Shown in pieces: positions 1-5,870 of a stretch of 9,773 nt of DNA. The notes under the pieces were generated by a model. The model was not told where the DNA came from. It made no database searches and saw only the letters and a program-made list of their open reading frames with translations. Position 1 is the stretch's first letter. The number at the start of each line of letters is the position of its first letter. The stretch comes from an uncultured Eubacteriales bacterium (GTDB lineage: Bacteria > Bacillota > Clostridia > Lachnospirales > Lachnospiraceae): NCBI GenBank assembly GCA_900545175.1, contig UQYF01000056.1:1-9773 (forward strand), in the 5' to 3' direction. The position numbers were made by a program, and so were the translations under genes.

Positions 1-72
1 TTTATTAATATTGGGATACTTATTATTAACAACATCTGACATTCCCCTACTTCTTACCTCATTTAACGCTTT

Positions 73-789
73 TTATTTATAACCATTCCCCTGCGTGAAC
101 ATCGGTGGATCATAGTCCATCGGTTTGGCAGAAAGTTTCAACTTGAAATCACAATAATCACCATCATCAAAGCATGTATGCTCTCTGTACAGTGGGGCAC
201 CCAGAATACCGAACATGACATAATCCAGATTACAGAGGTAAGGCATGTATTCTTCATATCCGTATTTTTTTGCAAAATCCGCTAGCGGACAAACGAGGTT
301 GTGATAACTGAAATCATACCCCTTTTCTGGTGGAATCTGTGTCTGTGTCTCGAAACTTCCGGGATTCTGCGCAGCGTTTAATGCATTCTTCCTATCCTTT
401 TTTAGGAACATTTTTGTAAGAAATCGTGGATTAGTAAGGATTTTACCCATCATGCTCCGTAAAAAAGACGGAATCTTTGTAAACTGACGCTCATAAATCA
501 GAATCATCAGGTGACCGCTCTGCGCTGTCGTAACACCATATTTTTTTAATACTTCACCCATGCTCACAAACATGTAAGCTCCGATAAGGTTCTTTGTTCC
601 GCTGGCAGCATCTCCGCCAATGTAAGGGAATCTTTCTAACATCTCCACCTGATAGTTTGTCCAAATTTCTTGAATGAGGGCATCATAAGACTGCCCAGTA
701 AGCGTCTCTAGTTCATAGCTGATATAATTCATGTAAGAATTTAAAGTTTTATGCCATTTTTTTAGATTTTTTTGGTAATATCCGTGCAT
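73..789 (-). CDS. L-2-amino-thiazoline-4-carboxylic acid hydrolase-like protein
   Basis: This 238-residue cytoplasmic protein has no signal peptide or clear membrane helix. The C-terminal half matches, from memory, the family annotated as L-2-amino-thiazoline-4-carboxylic acid hydrolase (PF14196). Visible signs are a Cys at residue 167 before PLADFAKKYGYEEY, then CNLDYVMFG (186-194), and a final HTCFDDGDYCDF block (204-215) equivalent to the family's C-terminal (R/H)T...G..CDF signature. Characterised members open the thiazoline ring to give S-carbamoyl-cysteine, but most genomic members are functionally uncharacterised, so the substrate here is unknown. The N-terminal 150 residues are less conserved and Lys/Met-rich. 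The ATG at 787-789 has AGGAG (800-804) 10 nt upstream. The gene stands alone: the divergent neighbour is a transposase remnant, and no operon partner is visible on the left side of the window. Confidence 0.72.
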   Translation of the reverse strand: MHGYYQKNLKKWHKTLNSYMNYISYELETLTGQSYDALIQEIWTNYQVEMLERFPYIGGDAASGTKNLIGAYMFVSMGEVLKKYGVTTAQSGHLMILIYERQFTKIPSFLRSMMGKILTNPRFLTKMFLKKDRKNALNAAQNPGSFETQTQIPPEKGYDFSYHNLVCPLADFAKKYGYEEYMPYLCNLDYVMFGILGAPLYREHTCFDDGDYCDFKLKLSAKPMDYDPPMFTQGNGYK

Positions 790-799
790 ACATTTTCTT

Positions 800-804
800 C
801 TCCT
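800..804 (-). promoter_or_regulatory. Ribosome binding site, hydrolase-like gene
   Basis: AGGAG on the minus strand, 10 nt before the ATG at 789. An earlier ATG four bases upstream is in another frame and lies closer to the Shine-Dalgarno sequence, but it opens no long frame. Confidence 0.75.
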
Positions 805-829
805 ATATTATCGCAATTGGCCTGTTTTC

Positions 830-858
830 TTTATAAAAATTCACCTTTAACTTGAATA
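830..858 (-). promoter_or_regulatory. Possible promoter with dyad in the spacer
   Basis: On the minus strand a TATAAA (830-835) sits 17 nt from a poor -35 (TATTCA, 853-858). A dyad ATTCA-N9-TGAAT (839-857) lies in the spacer and reaches into the -35. The predicted start near 823 would give a leader of about 33 nt to the 73-789 gene. A dyad in the spacer with a weak -35 is the arrangement used by MerR-type activators, but no such regulator is in the window. Weak evidence. Confidence 0.25.
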
Positions 859-933
859 TTCATTCTACAGAGACTAAAGTCATATAGCGTAAAGACCCAT
901 TCGTTAAGATAAAAATGAAAATAGAATCCTCAC

Positions 934-1275
934 ATGGAATATATTAAACAACAGTGCACTAAAAAGCAATCGACAGAAAGCAATTTTATGGCAGGTCGGA
1001 TGAAATTCCTGCATCTGACAAAAAGGAAAATTCTCAAATTGAGTGATATAAAACCAAACTTTTCAGAACTCGCACGGTTTTATGATCTGGATCGCAGGAC
1101 TGTCAAAAAGTATTATGACGGATATGAAGGCAAAGCTGCTCACAGAGATAAACCAAGCAAACTGGATAAACATTATGATCTCATCAAACAAAAGCTTTCT
1201 ATCAGAGGTTCGAATGTCCGCACTGTGTATGAGTTCATTCTTTCTGAGAGGGTGTCTGATATTCGGCTCTCTCAC
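934..1275 (+). pseudogene. IS21-family transposase IstA, N-terminal remnant
   Basis: The open frame ATG 934 to stop 1287 encodes 117 residues. The recognisable part starts near residue 28 and runs through LKLSDIKPNFSELAR, then DRRTVKKYYDGYEG, then KPSKLDKHYDLIKQKLSIRG and VYEFILSE. This is the N-terminal helix-turn-helix and linker region of IS21-type IstA transposases of clostridia. Full IstA is about 400-500 residues with a DDE catalytic core; here the similarity fades after about residue 105, and the DDE domain and the helper ATPase IstB are both absent. The copy is therefore dead. The true start is uncertain: ATG 988 has an AGAAAG 8 nt upstream and is more natural than 934. The fragment runs convergently into the HAD gene and overlaps its 3' end. 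I could not find the IS terminal inverted repeats with confidence. Confidence 0.78.
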
Positions 1276-1993
1276 TTTCCGGGGTGAGGTTGCTTACCGC
1301 ATATAAAAAGTTCATTCCTGCATTCTCAGCTACCTTCCCATCAGAACCATACTCATTTCCTACCATAAGACATTTCTCCGGTGTAATGTCAGCCTCAGGA
1401 TACTTTGCAAACAGATAAGCTGCAAATTCCGCATCCGGTTTCTTAAACCCTGCATCCGATGATATAGCTATTCCGTCAAAATACCTTACAAGACCAAGCT
1501 GCTCAAGCTCCGGCATAGTGAATATTGCCTGTGCGTTGGACAGAAGCCATACCTTCACTCCCTGCCTGTTAAGCTCCCCAAGCATATCATACACGCCATC
1601 ATACACCTTAAAGTACGCTCTCGACTCTGCCCTGAAAATATAGCCGAACGCATCTGAGAATTCTCTGGTAACCCTGCTGTTTTTTAATGTACACAGCTCA
1701 TAAAATACATCGGAAATATTAATTTCAATCTTATTGTCCGGGTATCTGTTCTGAAGAAGGCTGCTATATTTTCTGCATAGACGCATGTACTCTCTCTTCA
1801 ATTCCTTGTGCTCATAATGAACTCCATGTCGTCTCAGAAACTTGGCAAGCTTCTTCCAGAAGTTCTTCTCCTCCTCGTCCGTATGTATATCTACCAAGGT
1901 TCCGTACAAATCAAACACAGCATGCTTAGCACCGGTCCGCTCCACTTCATTTATGACGGAATCCCTGATATCTGCAATGTTGCATATTGTCAT
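1235..1993 (-). CDS. HAD-family hydrolase (haloacid dehalogenase-like phosphatase)
   Basis: A 252-residue HAD-superfamily enzyme with a helical cap. Motif I is FDLYGTLVD (about residues 27-35) with nucleophile Asp28. The +2 position is Tyr instead of the usual acid/base Asp, as in L-2-haloacid dehalogenases and some phosphatase-like members. Motif II is LLSN (150-153), motif III is the Lys pair in GFKKPD (about 184-185), and motif IV is VGNEYGSD (211-218). The cap lies at about 40-125. The substrate cannot be inferred. The in-frame ATG at 2005 is 12 nt upstream, but GGAGG (1999-2003) lies 5 nt before the ATG at 1993, so I place the start there. The last roughly 10-13 residues overlap the antisense strand of the IS21 remnant, so the native C-terminus may have been lost and replaced. 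The catalytic motifs are intact, and activity is plausible. The upstream region holds the long palindrome. Confidence 0.85.
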   Translation of the reverse strand: MTICNIADIRDSVINEVERTGAKHAVFDLYGTLVDIHTDEEEKNFWKKLAKFLRRHGVHYEHKELKREYMRLCRKYSSLLQNRYPDNKIEINISDVFYELCTLKNSRVTREFSDAFGYIFRAESRAYFKVYDGVYDMLGELNRQGVKVWLLSNAQAIFTMPELEQLGLVRYFDGIAISSDAGFKKPDAEFAAYLFAKYPEADITPEKCLMVGNEYGSDGKVAENAGMNFLYAVSNLTPESERAEYQTPSQKE

Positions 1994-1998
1994 GTTGA

Positions 1999-2003
1999 CC
2001 TCC
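1999..2003 (-). promoter_or_regulatory. Ribosome binding site that decides the HAD start
   Basis: GGAGG lies inside the first codons of the longer reading (ATG at 2005) and 5 nt before the ATG at 1993. The longer start has no Shine-Dalgarno sequence, so translation most likely begins at 1993. Confidence 0.7.
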
Positions 2004-2055
2004 ATATTCTTATGATTTATCTAATTTTCTGTCTATGTGCGTTTTTCTTTTATAA

Positions 2056-2248
2056 TAAGATTCGGGTATCAAAACATGCTGTATATACTTATCCGTGTAT
2101 AACGTATTATGTTTATGCATATCACGACTTTGGGAGAAGCTTAGATGTTCTTAGAACATCTTGCTTCGTACAATGGAGCTGATATGCATAAACATAATAC
2201 GTTATACACTCGTAAATTAAATTGGCATGTTTTGACACCCGAATCTTA
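2056..2248. repeat. 193-bp near-symmetric palindrome (MITE-like candidate)
   Basis: All outer arms share one axis (paired positions sum to 4304). The outer arms, 2056-2079 and 2225-2248, match at 23 of 24 positions; the exception (A2068/C2236) would be a G-U pair in minus-strand RNA. The inner arms, 2095-2124 and 2180-2209, are a perfect 30-bp inverted repeat. The two 15-bp stretches between them (2080-2094 and 2210-2224) are equal in length but almost unrelated in sequence. The centre is a further hairpin, AGATGTTCT-T-AGAACATCT (2143-2161), flanked by GAAGC/GCTTC (2136-2140/2163-2167). The outer ends begin with TA and no protein is encoded. Size, symmetry and intergenic position fit a miniature inverted-repeat element, but I recognise no parent transposase and no convincing target duplication. 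Transcripts of either strand would fold into one long hairpin. Confidence 0.85.
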
Positions 2249-2259
2249 ACAAGTATAAA
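2232..2259 (+). promoter_or_regulatory. Outward promoter-like motif at the palindrome edge
   Basis: TTGACA (2232-2237) in the right arm, 16 nt, then TATAAA (2254-2259) in flanking DNA. It points toward the 3' end of glgP but is followed at once by the hairpin at 2257-2282, so any transcript would probably be very short. The left arm carries TTGATA in the mirrored position without a well-spaced -10. Confidence 0.3.
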
Positions 2260-2282
2260 AGCAAGCCCTTAAGCCTGCTTTT
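2257..2282 (-). terminator. Rho-independent terminator of glgP
   Basis: On the minus strand this is a 10-bp stem AAAAGCAGGC/GCTTGCTTTT with one G-U pair and a 6-nt loop (2267-2272), ending in four T. It starts 21 nt after the glgP stop codon. The A-run on the other side lets it also work on plus-strand transcripts. Confidence 0.7.
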
Positions 2283-2303
2283 ATATAGGGTACAATATTC
2301 AAA

Positions 2304-4556
2304 CTATGAAAGCTTCCAGATGTCCTTGTTATACTCCTCAATGGTTCTGTCTGATGAGAAGAAGCCTGCATTTGCTATATTGTGGAGCATCTTCTTAGCC
2401 CAGCTCATTCTGTCCTCATAATCAGCGAATGCCTTATCCTTAACCTTGATGTACTCCTCAAGGTCTAAGAGTGTCATGAACCAGTCCTTGTTGAGAAGCT
2501 CATTGTAAAGGCGTTCAAGGTTCTCCTCATTGCCGATTGCAAGAAGCTCATCACTCACGATGAAATCAACCGCATCCTTTATAACATCACTCTTCTCATA
2601 GTAATCCATCGATACATAGTCTGCCTTTGCATAGTGCTCTATAACCACATCCGCTGTCTTTCCGAAGATGTACTCATTCTCCTTGCCTGCGAACTGGCTT
2701 ATCTCAACATTTGCACCATCTAAGGTTCCAAGTGTAACCGCACCATTTAACATGAACTTCATGTTACCTGTACCTGAAGCCTCCTTAGAAGCAAGTGAAA
2801 TCTGCTCGGAAATATCACATGCAGGTATAAGCTTCTCTGCCTTGGTTACATTGTAATTCTTTACCATGACAACCTTAAGATAAGGACTTACCTCAGGGTC
2901 ATTATTGATAAGCTCCTGCATGCAGAGGATAAGATGAATTATATCCTTTGCGATAACATAAGCAGGTGCAGCCTTGGCTCCGAAGATAACCGTGATTGGT
3001 CTTGCCGGCTTCTTGCCGTCCTTGATTTCAAGGTACTTGTGAATCACATAGAGTACGTTCATCTGCTGTCTCTTGTACTCATGAAGTCTCTTAATCTGTA
3101 TATCGAAGACGGAATTCTCGTCAAGCTCAATTCCCTGTGTCTCGGACAGATAATTGGAGAGTTCAATCTTGGCATCCTTCTTAATCTCTAAGAGCTCATT
3201 TAATACCTTCTCATCATCAACGAACTTCTCAAGCTTTTTAAGCTCAGTTGCATCCGTCTTGTAGCTGTCACCGATAAGGCTTGTGATAAAATCGGCAAGT
3301 GGAGCATTGCAGTGTAAAAGCCATCTTCTGAAGGTGATACCATTGGTCTTATTGTTGAACTTCTCAGGATAAATCTTGTAGAAGTTATTAAGCTCAGAAT
3401 CCTTCAAAATCTCGGTGTGGAGATATGCAACACCATTTACGCTGTAGCCATAGTGTATATCCATGTGTGCCATGTGCACTCTGTCATCCTTGTCTATGAT
3501 GTATACGCTCTCATCATCGAACTTAGCGCGCACTCTCCTGTCTAACTCCTTTATGATAGGCATGAGCTGCGGAACAGCCTTTTTAAGATAAGCGATAGGC
3601 CACTTCTCAAGAGCTTCAGCTAAGATTGTGTGGTTAGTGTATGCACAGGTGTTAGTAACCTCCTTGATTGCCGCATCCATGGACATTCCCTCCGCTGTGA
3701 GAAGTCTTATAAGCTCAGGAATAACCATTGAAGGATGTGTATCGTTAATCTGGATTGCAACATACTCGTGAAGGTCGGTAAGCTTGCAGCCTCTTTCCTT
3801 TGCTTCCTTTAAAATAAGCTGTGCGGCGTTGCTTACCATGAAGTACTGCTGATATACGCGAAGAAGTCTTCCTGCCTCATCAGAGTCATCCGGGTAGAGG
3901 AAAAGTGTAAGATTCTTCTTAATCTCGTGCTTATCAAAATCAATTCCCTCTTTGACAATGCTCTCATCGATTGTCTCGATGTCAAAAAGATGAAGCTTGT
4001 TGGTGCGGTTATTGTAGCCTGTTACAAGAATGTCATACATTCTCGATGTAACTTCCATGCCGCCGAACTTAACCTTATAAGAAACATCTGTCTTGTTGAG
4101 CCAGCTCTTCTTGTCAATCCAAGGATTCTTTGTCTCATACTGTAAATTATCCTTGAATTCCTGCTTAAAAAGTCCAAAATGATAGTTAAGACCAACTCCG
4201 TCTCCGTTAAGTCCAAGGCTTGCGATGGAATCAAGGAAACATGCCGCAAGTCTTCCGAGTCCGCCGTTTCCAAGTGATGGCTCCGGCTCAATCTCTTCTA
4301 TCTCAGCAAGGCTTCTTCCCGCATCATTTAACTCTGCCTTAACCTCGTCATATAATCCGAGATTAATAAGATTGTTCGATAAAAGCTTACCGATAAGGAA
4401 CTCTGCCGAGATGTAGTAGAGCTTTCTCTTACCCTCGTTGCACTCCTTCTGCGCCGCAAGCTCGTTAACACTTGTGAGGAGTGCGTCATAAATCTCTCTG
4501 TCCGTGCACTCTGCGATTGACTTTCCATACTGCTTTAATACTGCTTCCTTAACCAT
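2304..4556 (-). CDS. glgP: Glycogen/maltodextrin phosphorylase
   Basis: This enzyme is an alpha-glucan phosphorylase (GT35, EC 2.4.1.1) that uses phosphate and pyridoxal phosphate to release glucose-1-phosphate from the non-reducing ends of glycogen or maltodextrin in the cytoplasm. Visible hallmarks are YYISAEFLIG (about residues 47-56), EPSLGNGGLGRLAACFLDS (92-110), the IKRLHEYKRQ nucleotide/phosphate-site block, and EASGTGNMKFMLNGA with the PLP lysine at residue 600, followed by LGTLDGANVEI. The 750-residue length is slightly shorter than E. coli MalP or GlgP (about 800), as in many clostridial forms. The frame is open to an ATG at 4640, but those extra 28 residues are unlike the family. 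Homologues begin with MVKEAVLKQYGKS-like sequence, which matches the ATG at 4556, preceded by a modest AGGT-type site. The gene is divergent from an AraC regulator, ends in a terminator at 2257-2282 and looks monocistronic. Confidence 0.97.
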   Translation of the reverse strand: MVKEAVLKQYGKSIAECTDREIYDALLTSVNELAAQKECNEGKRKLYYISAEFLIGKLLSNNLINLGLYDEVKAELNDAGRSLAEIEEIEPEPSLGNGGLGRLAACFLDSIASLGLNGDGVGLNYHFGLFKQEFKDNLQYETKNPWIDKKSWLNKTDVSYKVKFGGMEVTSRMYDILVTGYNNRTNKLHLFDIETIDESIVKEGIDFDKHEIKKNLTLFLYPDDSDEAGRLLRVYQQYFMVSNAAQLILKEAKERGCKLTDLHEYVAIQINDTHPSMVIPELIRLLTAEGMSMDAAIKEVTNTCAYTNHTILAEALEKWPIAYLKKAVPQLMPIIKELDRRVRAKFDDESVYIIDKDDRVHMAHMDIHYGYSVNGVAYLHTEILKDSELNNFYKIYPEKFNNKTNGITFRRWLLHCNAPLADFITSLIGDSYKTDATELKKLEKFVDDEKVLNELLEIKKDAKIELSNYLSETQGIELDENSVFDIQIKRLHEYKRQQMNVLYVIHKYLEIKDGKKPARPITVIFGAKAAPAYVIAKDIIHLILCMQELINNDPEVSPYLKVVMVKNYNVTKAEKLIPACDISEQISLASKEASGTGNMKFMLNGAVTLGTLDGANVEISQFAGKENEYIFGKTADVVIEHYAKADYVSMDYYEKSDVIKDAVDFIVSDELLAIGNEENLERLYNELLNKDWFMTLLDLEEYIKVKDKAFADYEDRMSWAKKMLHNIANAGFFSSDRTIEEYNKDIWKLS

Positions 4557-4791
4557 AATTACCTGACCTTTCCGGGCTGCTGCCCCAAAAATTGTGCTAC
4601 TGATAAACCACCCACCTATTGTTGGTGAAAATGTCATCAATAATCAGCGTTACTATATTGTCATGTCTAAAAATGTTCTGTCGTTTCCTGTCCTTTGGCT
4701 GATACCCTGATACCTAAGCTTTATCATGTAACCCATACCGTATCTCAATCAGCTTATGCTTGCATTATAATCTTATTTACGCATATAAATC

Positions 4792-4821
4792 TTGCATTAT
4801 TATGGCATAAAGTGGTACAAT
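4792..4821 (+). promoter_or_regulatory. Candidate AraC-gene promoter
   Basis: TTGCAT (4792-4797), 18 nt, then TACAAT (4816-4821). The expected start near 4828 gives a leader of about 80 nt. The -35 lies inside the second CTTGCATTAT repeat, so a protein bound there would act directly on this promoter, which is consistent with autoregulation. Confidence 0.35.
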
Positions 4822-4894
4822 TCTATCATCCGATACAATATTCCGGCATTTAACATGCCATTCCACCCAGACATTGGCTTGCACTAAGCAATAC

Positions 4895-4900
4895 AGGCGG
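4895..4900 (+). promoter_or_regulatory. Ribosome binding site that decides the AraC start
   Basis: AGGCGG with 6 nt to the ATG at 4907. The frame is open from a TTG at 4874, but that start has no Shine-Dalgarno sequence and would add 11 residues outside the domain. Confidence 0.65.
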
Positions 4901-4906
4901 CAAAAT

Positions 4907-5857
4907 ATGTCTGATATAAAATTGCATGATGTTGAGGTCAAAGATATTTTAACCTCTCATAGAATAGGAGGCTCCAACATGCATGGCGGAAAATACGAAA
5001 ATTACCATGAAAACAAATCCCACACAAGCGCTGGCTTCCCGTACAACACCTATCTCTGCACAATTCCGCAGGATTTTGAGAGTGTCGCCCTGCACTGGCA
5101 CGACGACGCAGAAATTATATATATAAAAAAAGGACGTGGGATAGTGAGCGTCGACCTGGAGGACATCAGAGTCGAAGCCGGCGACATCGTGTTCATCCTC
5201 CCCGGCAGGCTCCACTCAATAAGGAGCTACCCGAATGTGCGAATGGAATATGAGAACATTATCTTTGACATGGAATTTTTATCTTCTAAGCTCCCTGAGC
5301 GAATGTACAGCGAATATTTCACACCGATGCTCGACGGAGAGCTTGAATTTCCGGTGCTGATCTCACCTGAGACGTGCAGAAAATATGCGGATGCCACCCA
5401 CTTTATCGATATGGCGGACGACTGCTGCCGTGACAGGGCGCAGGCTTACGAGATTGCAGTCAAAGGCTATCTTTTCTGTTTTTTTTCGGCACTCTTTTCC
5501 GACTGCAAGCCCGTATCCGCATCAAAGACCAACGACAACGTGGAAAAATTAAAAAGCGTGCTGCGCCACGTCGAAAAGAGCTACGCAGACATCATAACAA
5601 TAGATGAAATGGCAGCCTTATGCTGTTTTTCGTCATCACATTTTATGCGTTTCTTCAAACAGACCATGGGGATGCCATTCACAACATACCTTAATGATTA
5701 CCGCTTAACTCTTGCCGCCAAGTCACTTCTCGAGACACACAAGGCGGTGCTTGAAATCGCGTCGGAGTGCGGCTTTGAGAACCTGTCCTATTTTAACAGG
5801 ATATTCAAGAAAAAATATGGCATTACACCGAGGGAATACAGGCAGGGGCAGCCTTAG
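4907..5857 (+). CDS. AraC-family transcriptional regulator with N-terminal cupin
   Basis: A 316-residue cytoplasmic DNA-binding protein. The N-terminal sensing half (about 50-120) is an AraC-binding cupin, seen in ALHWHDDAEIIYIKKG (61-76, with the typical HWH) and in EAGDIVFILPGRLHSI (90-105). The C-terminal 100 residues hold the paired helix-turn-helix motifs: TIDEMAALCCFSSSHFMRFF, then LEIASECGFENLSYFNRIF and the terminal KKYGITPREYR signature. Such proteins usually bind a small sugar or metabolite and activate nearby carbohydrate genes. Divergence from glgP makes control of glycogen or maltodextrin use the simplest inference, but the ligand is not readable from sequence. It converges with the ApbE gene with only 13 nt between the stop codons and no terminator in between. 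Confidence 0.93.
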   Translation: MSDIKLHDVEVKDILTSHRIGGSNMHGGKYENYHENKSHTSAGFPYNTYLCTIPQDFESVALHWHDDAEIIYIKKGRGIVSVDLEDIRVEAGDIVFILPGRLHSIRSYPNVRMEYENIIFDMEFLSSKLPERMYSEYFTPMLDGELEFPVLISPETCRKYADATHFIDMADDCCRDRAQAYEIAVKGYLFCFFSALFSDCKPVSASKTNDNVEKLKSVLRHVEKSYADIITIDEMAALCCFSSSHFMRFFKQTMGMPFTTYLNDYRLTLAAKSLLETHKAVLEIASECGFENLSYFNRIFKKKYGITPREYRQGQP

Positions 5858-5870
5858 ACATTCGGGATTT

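Larger units (their letters stand above)
4557..4906. promoter_or_regulatory. glgP/AraC divergent control region
   Basis: This 350-bp non-coding gap separates two divergent genes and should hold both promoters. It contains a 10-bp direct repeat CTTGCATTAT at 4759-4768 and 4791-4800 (32 bp apart, about three helical turns), a perfect tandem CTGATACC pair (4699-4706/4707-4714), and an imperfect 10-bp tandem pair at 4677-4686/4687-4696 (8 of 10 identical). A small GGGC-TGCT-GCCC hairpin (4574-4585) lies just before the glgP start. I saw no convincing CcpA-type cre palindrome and no well-formed glgP promoter. Confidence 0.55.

Noticed and set aside
1..72. Terminator downstream of the hydrolase-like gene
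   Set aside because: No stem with a T-run on the minus strand could be found; the stretch is merely AT-rich.
2143..2161. Central palindrome as a LexA/DinR or other known operator
   Set aside because: The GTTCT-T-AGAAC order is the inverse of the GAAC-N4-GTTC box, and it sits at the tip of a larger hairpin and not in a promoter.
1808..2182. Plus-strand 124-residue open frame across the HAD start and palindrome
   Set aside because: Antisense shadow of the HAD gene running into the palindrome; no ribosome site, and its C-terminus is encoded by repeat DNA.
2051..2258. TATAA on both sides of the palindrome as a target-site duplication
   Set aside because: The left copy abuts the arm but the right copy is five bases away from it; AT-rich DNA gives such matches by chance.
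4557..4640. N-terminal extension of 28 residues on glycogen phosphorylase
   Set aside because: Sequence is unlike the family, and the normal N-terminus begins at the ATG at 4556.
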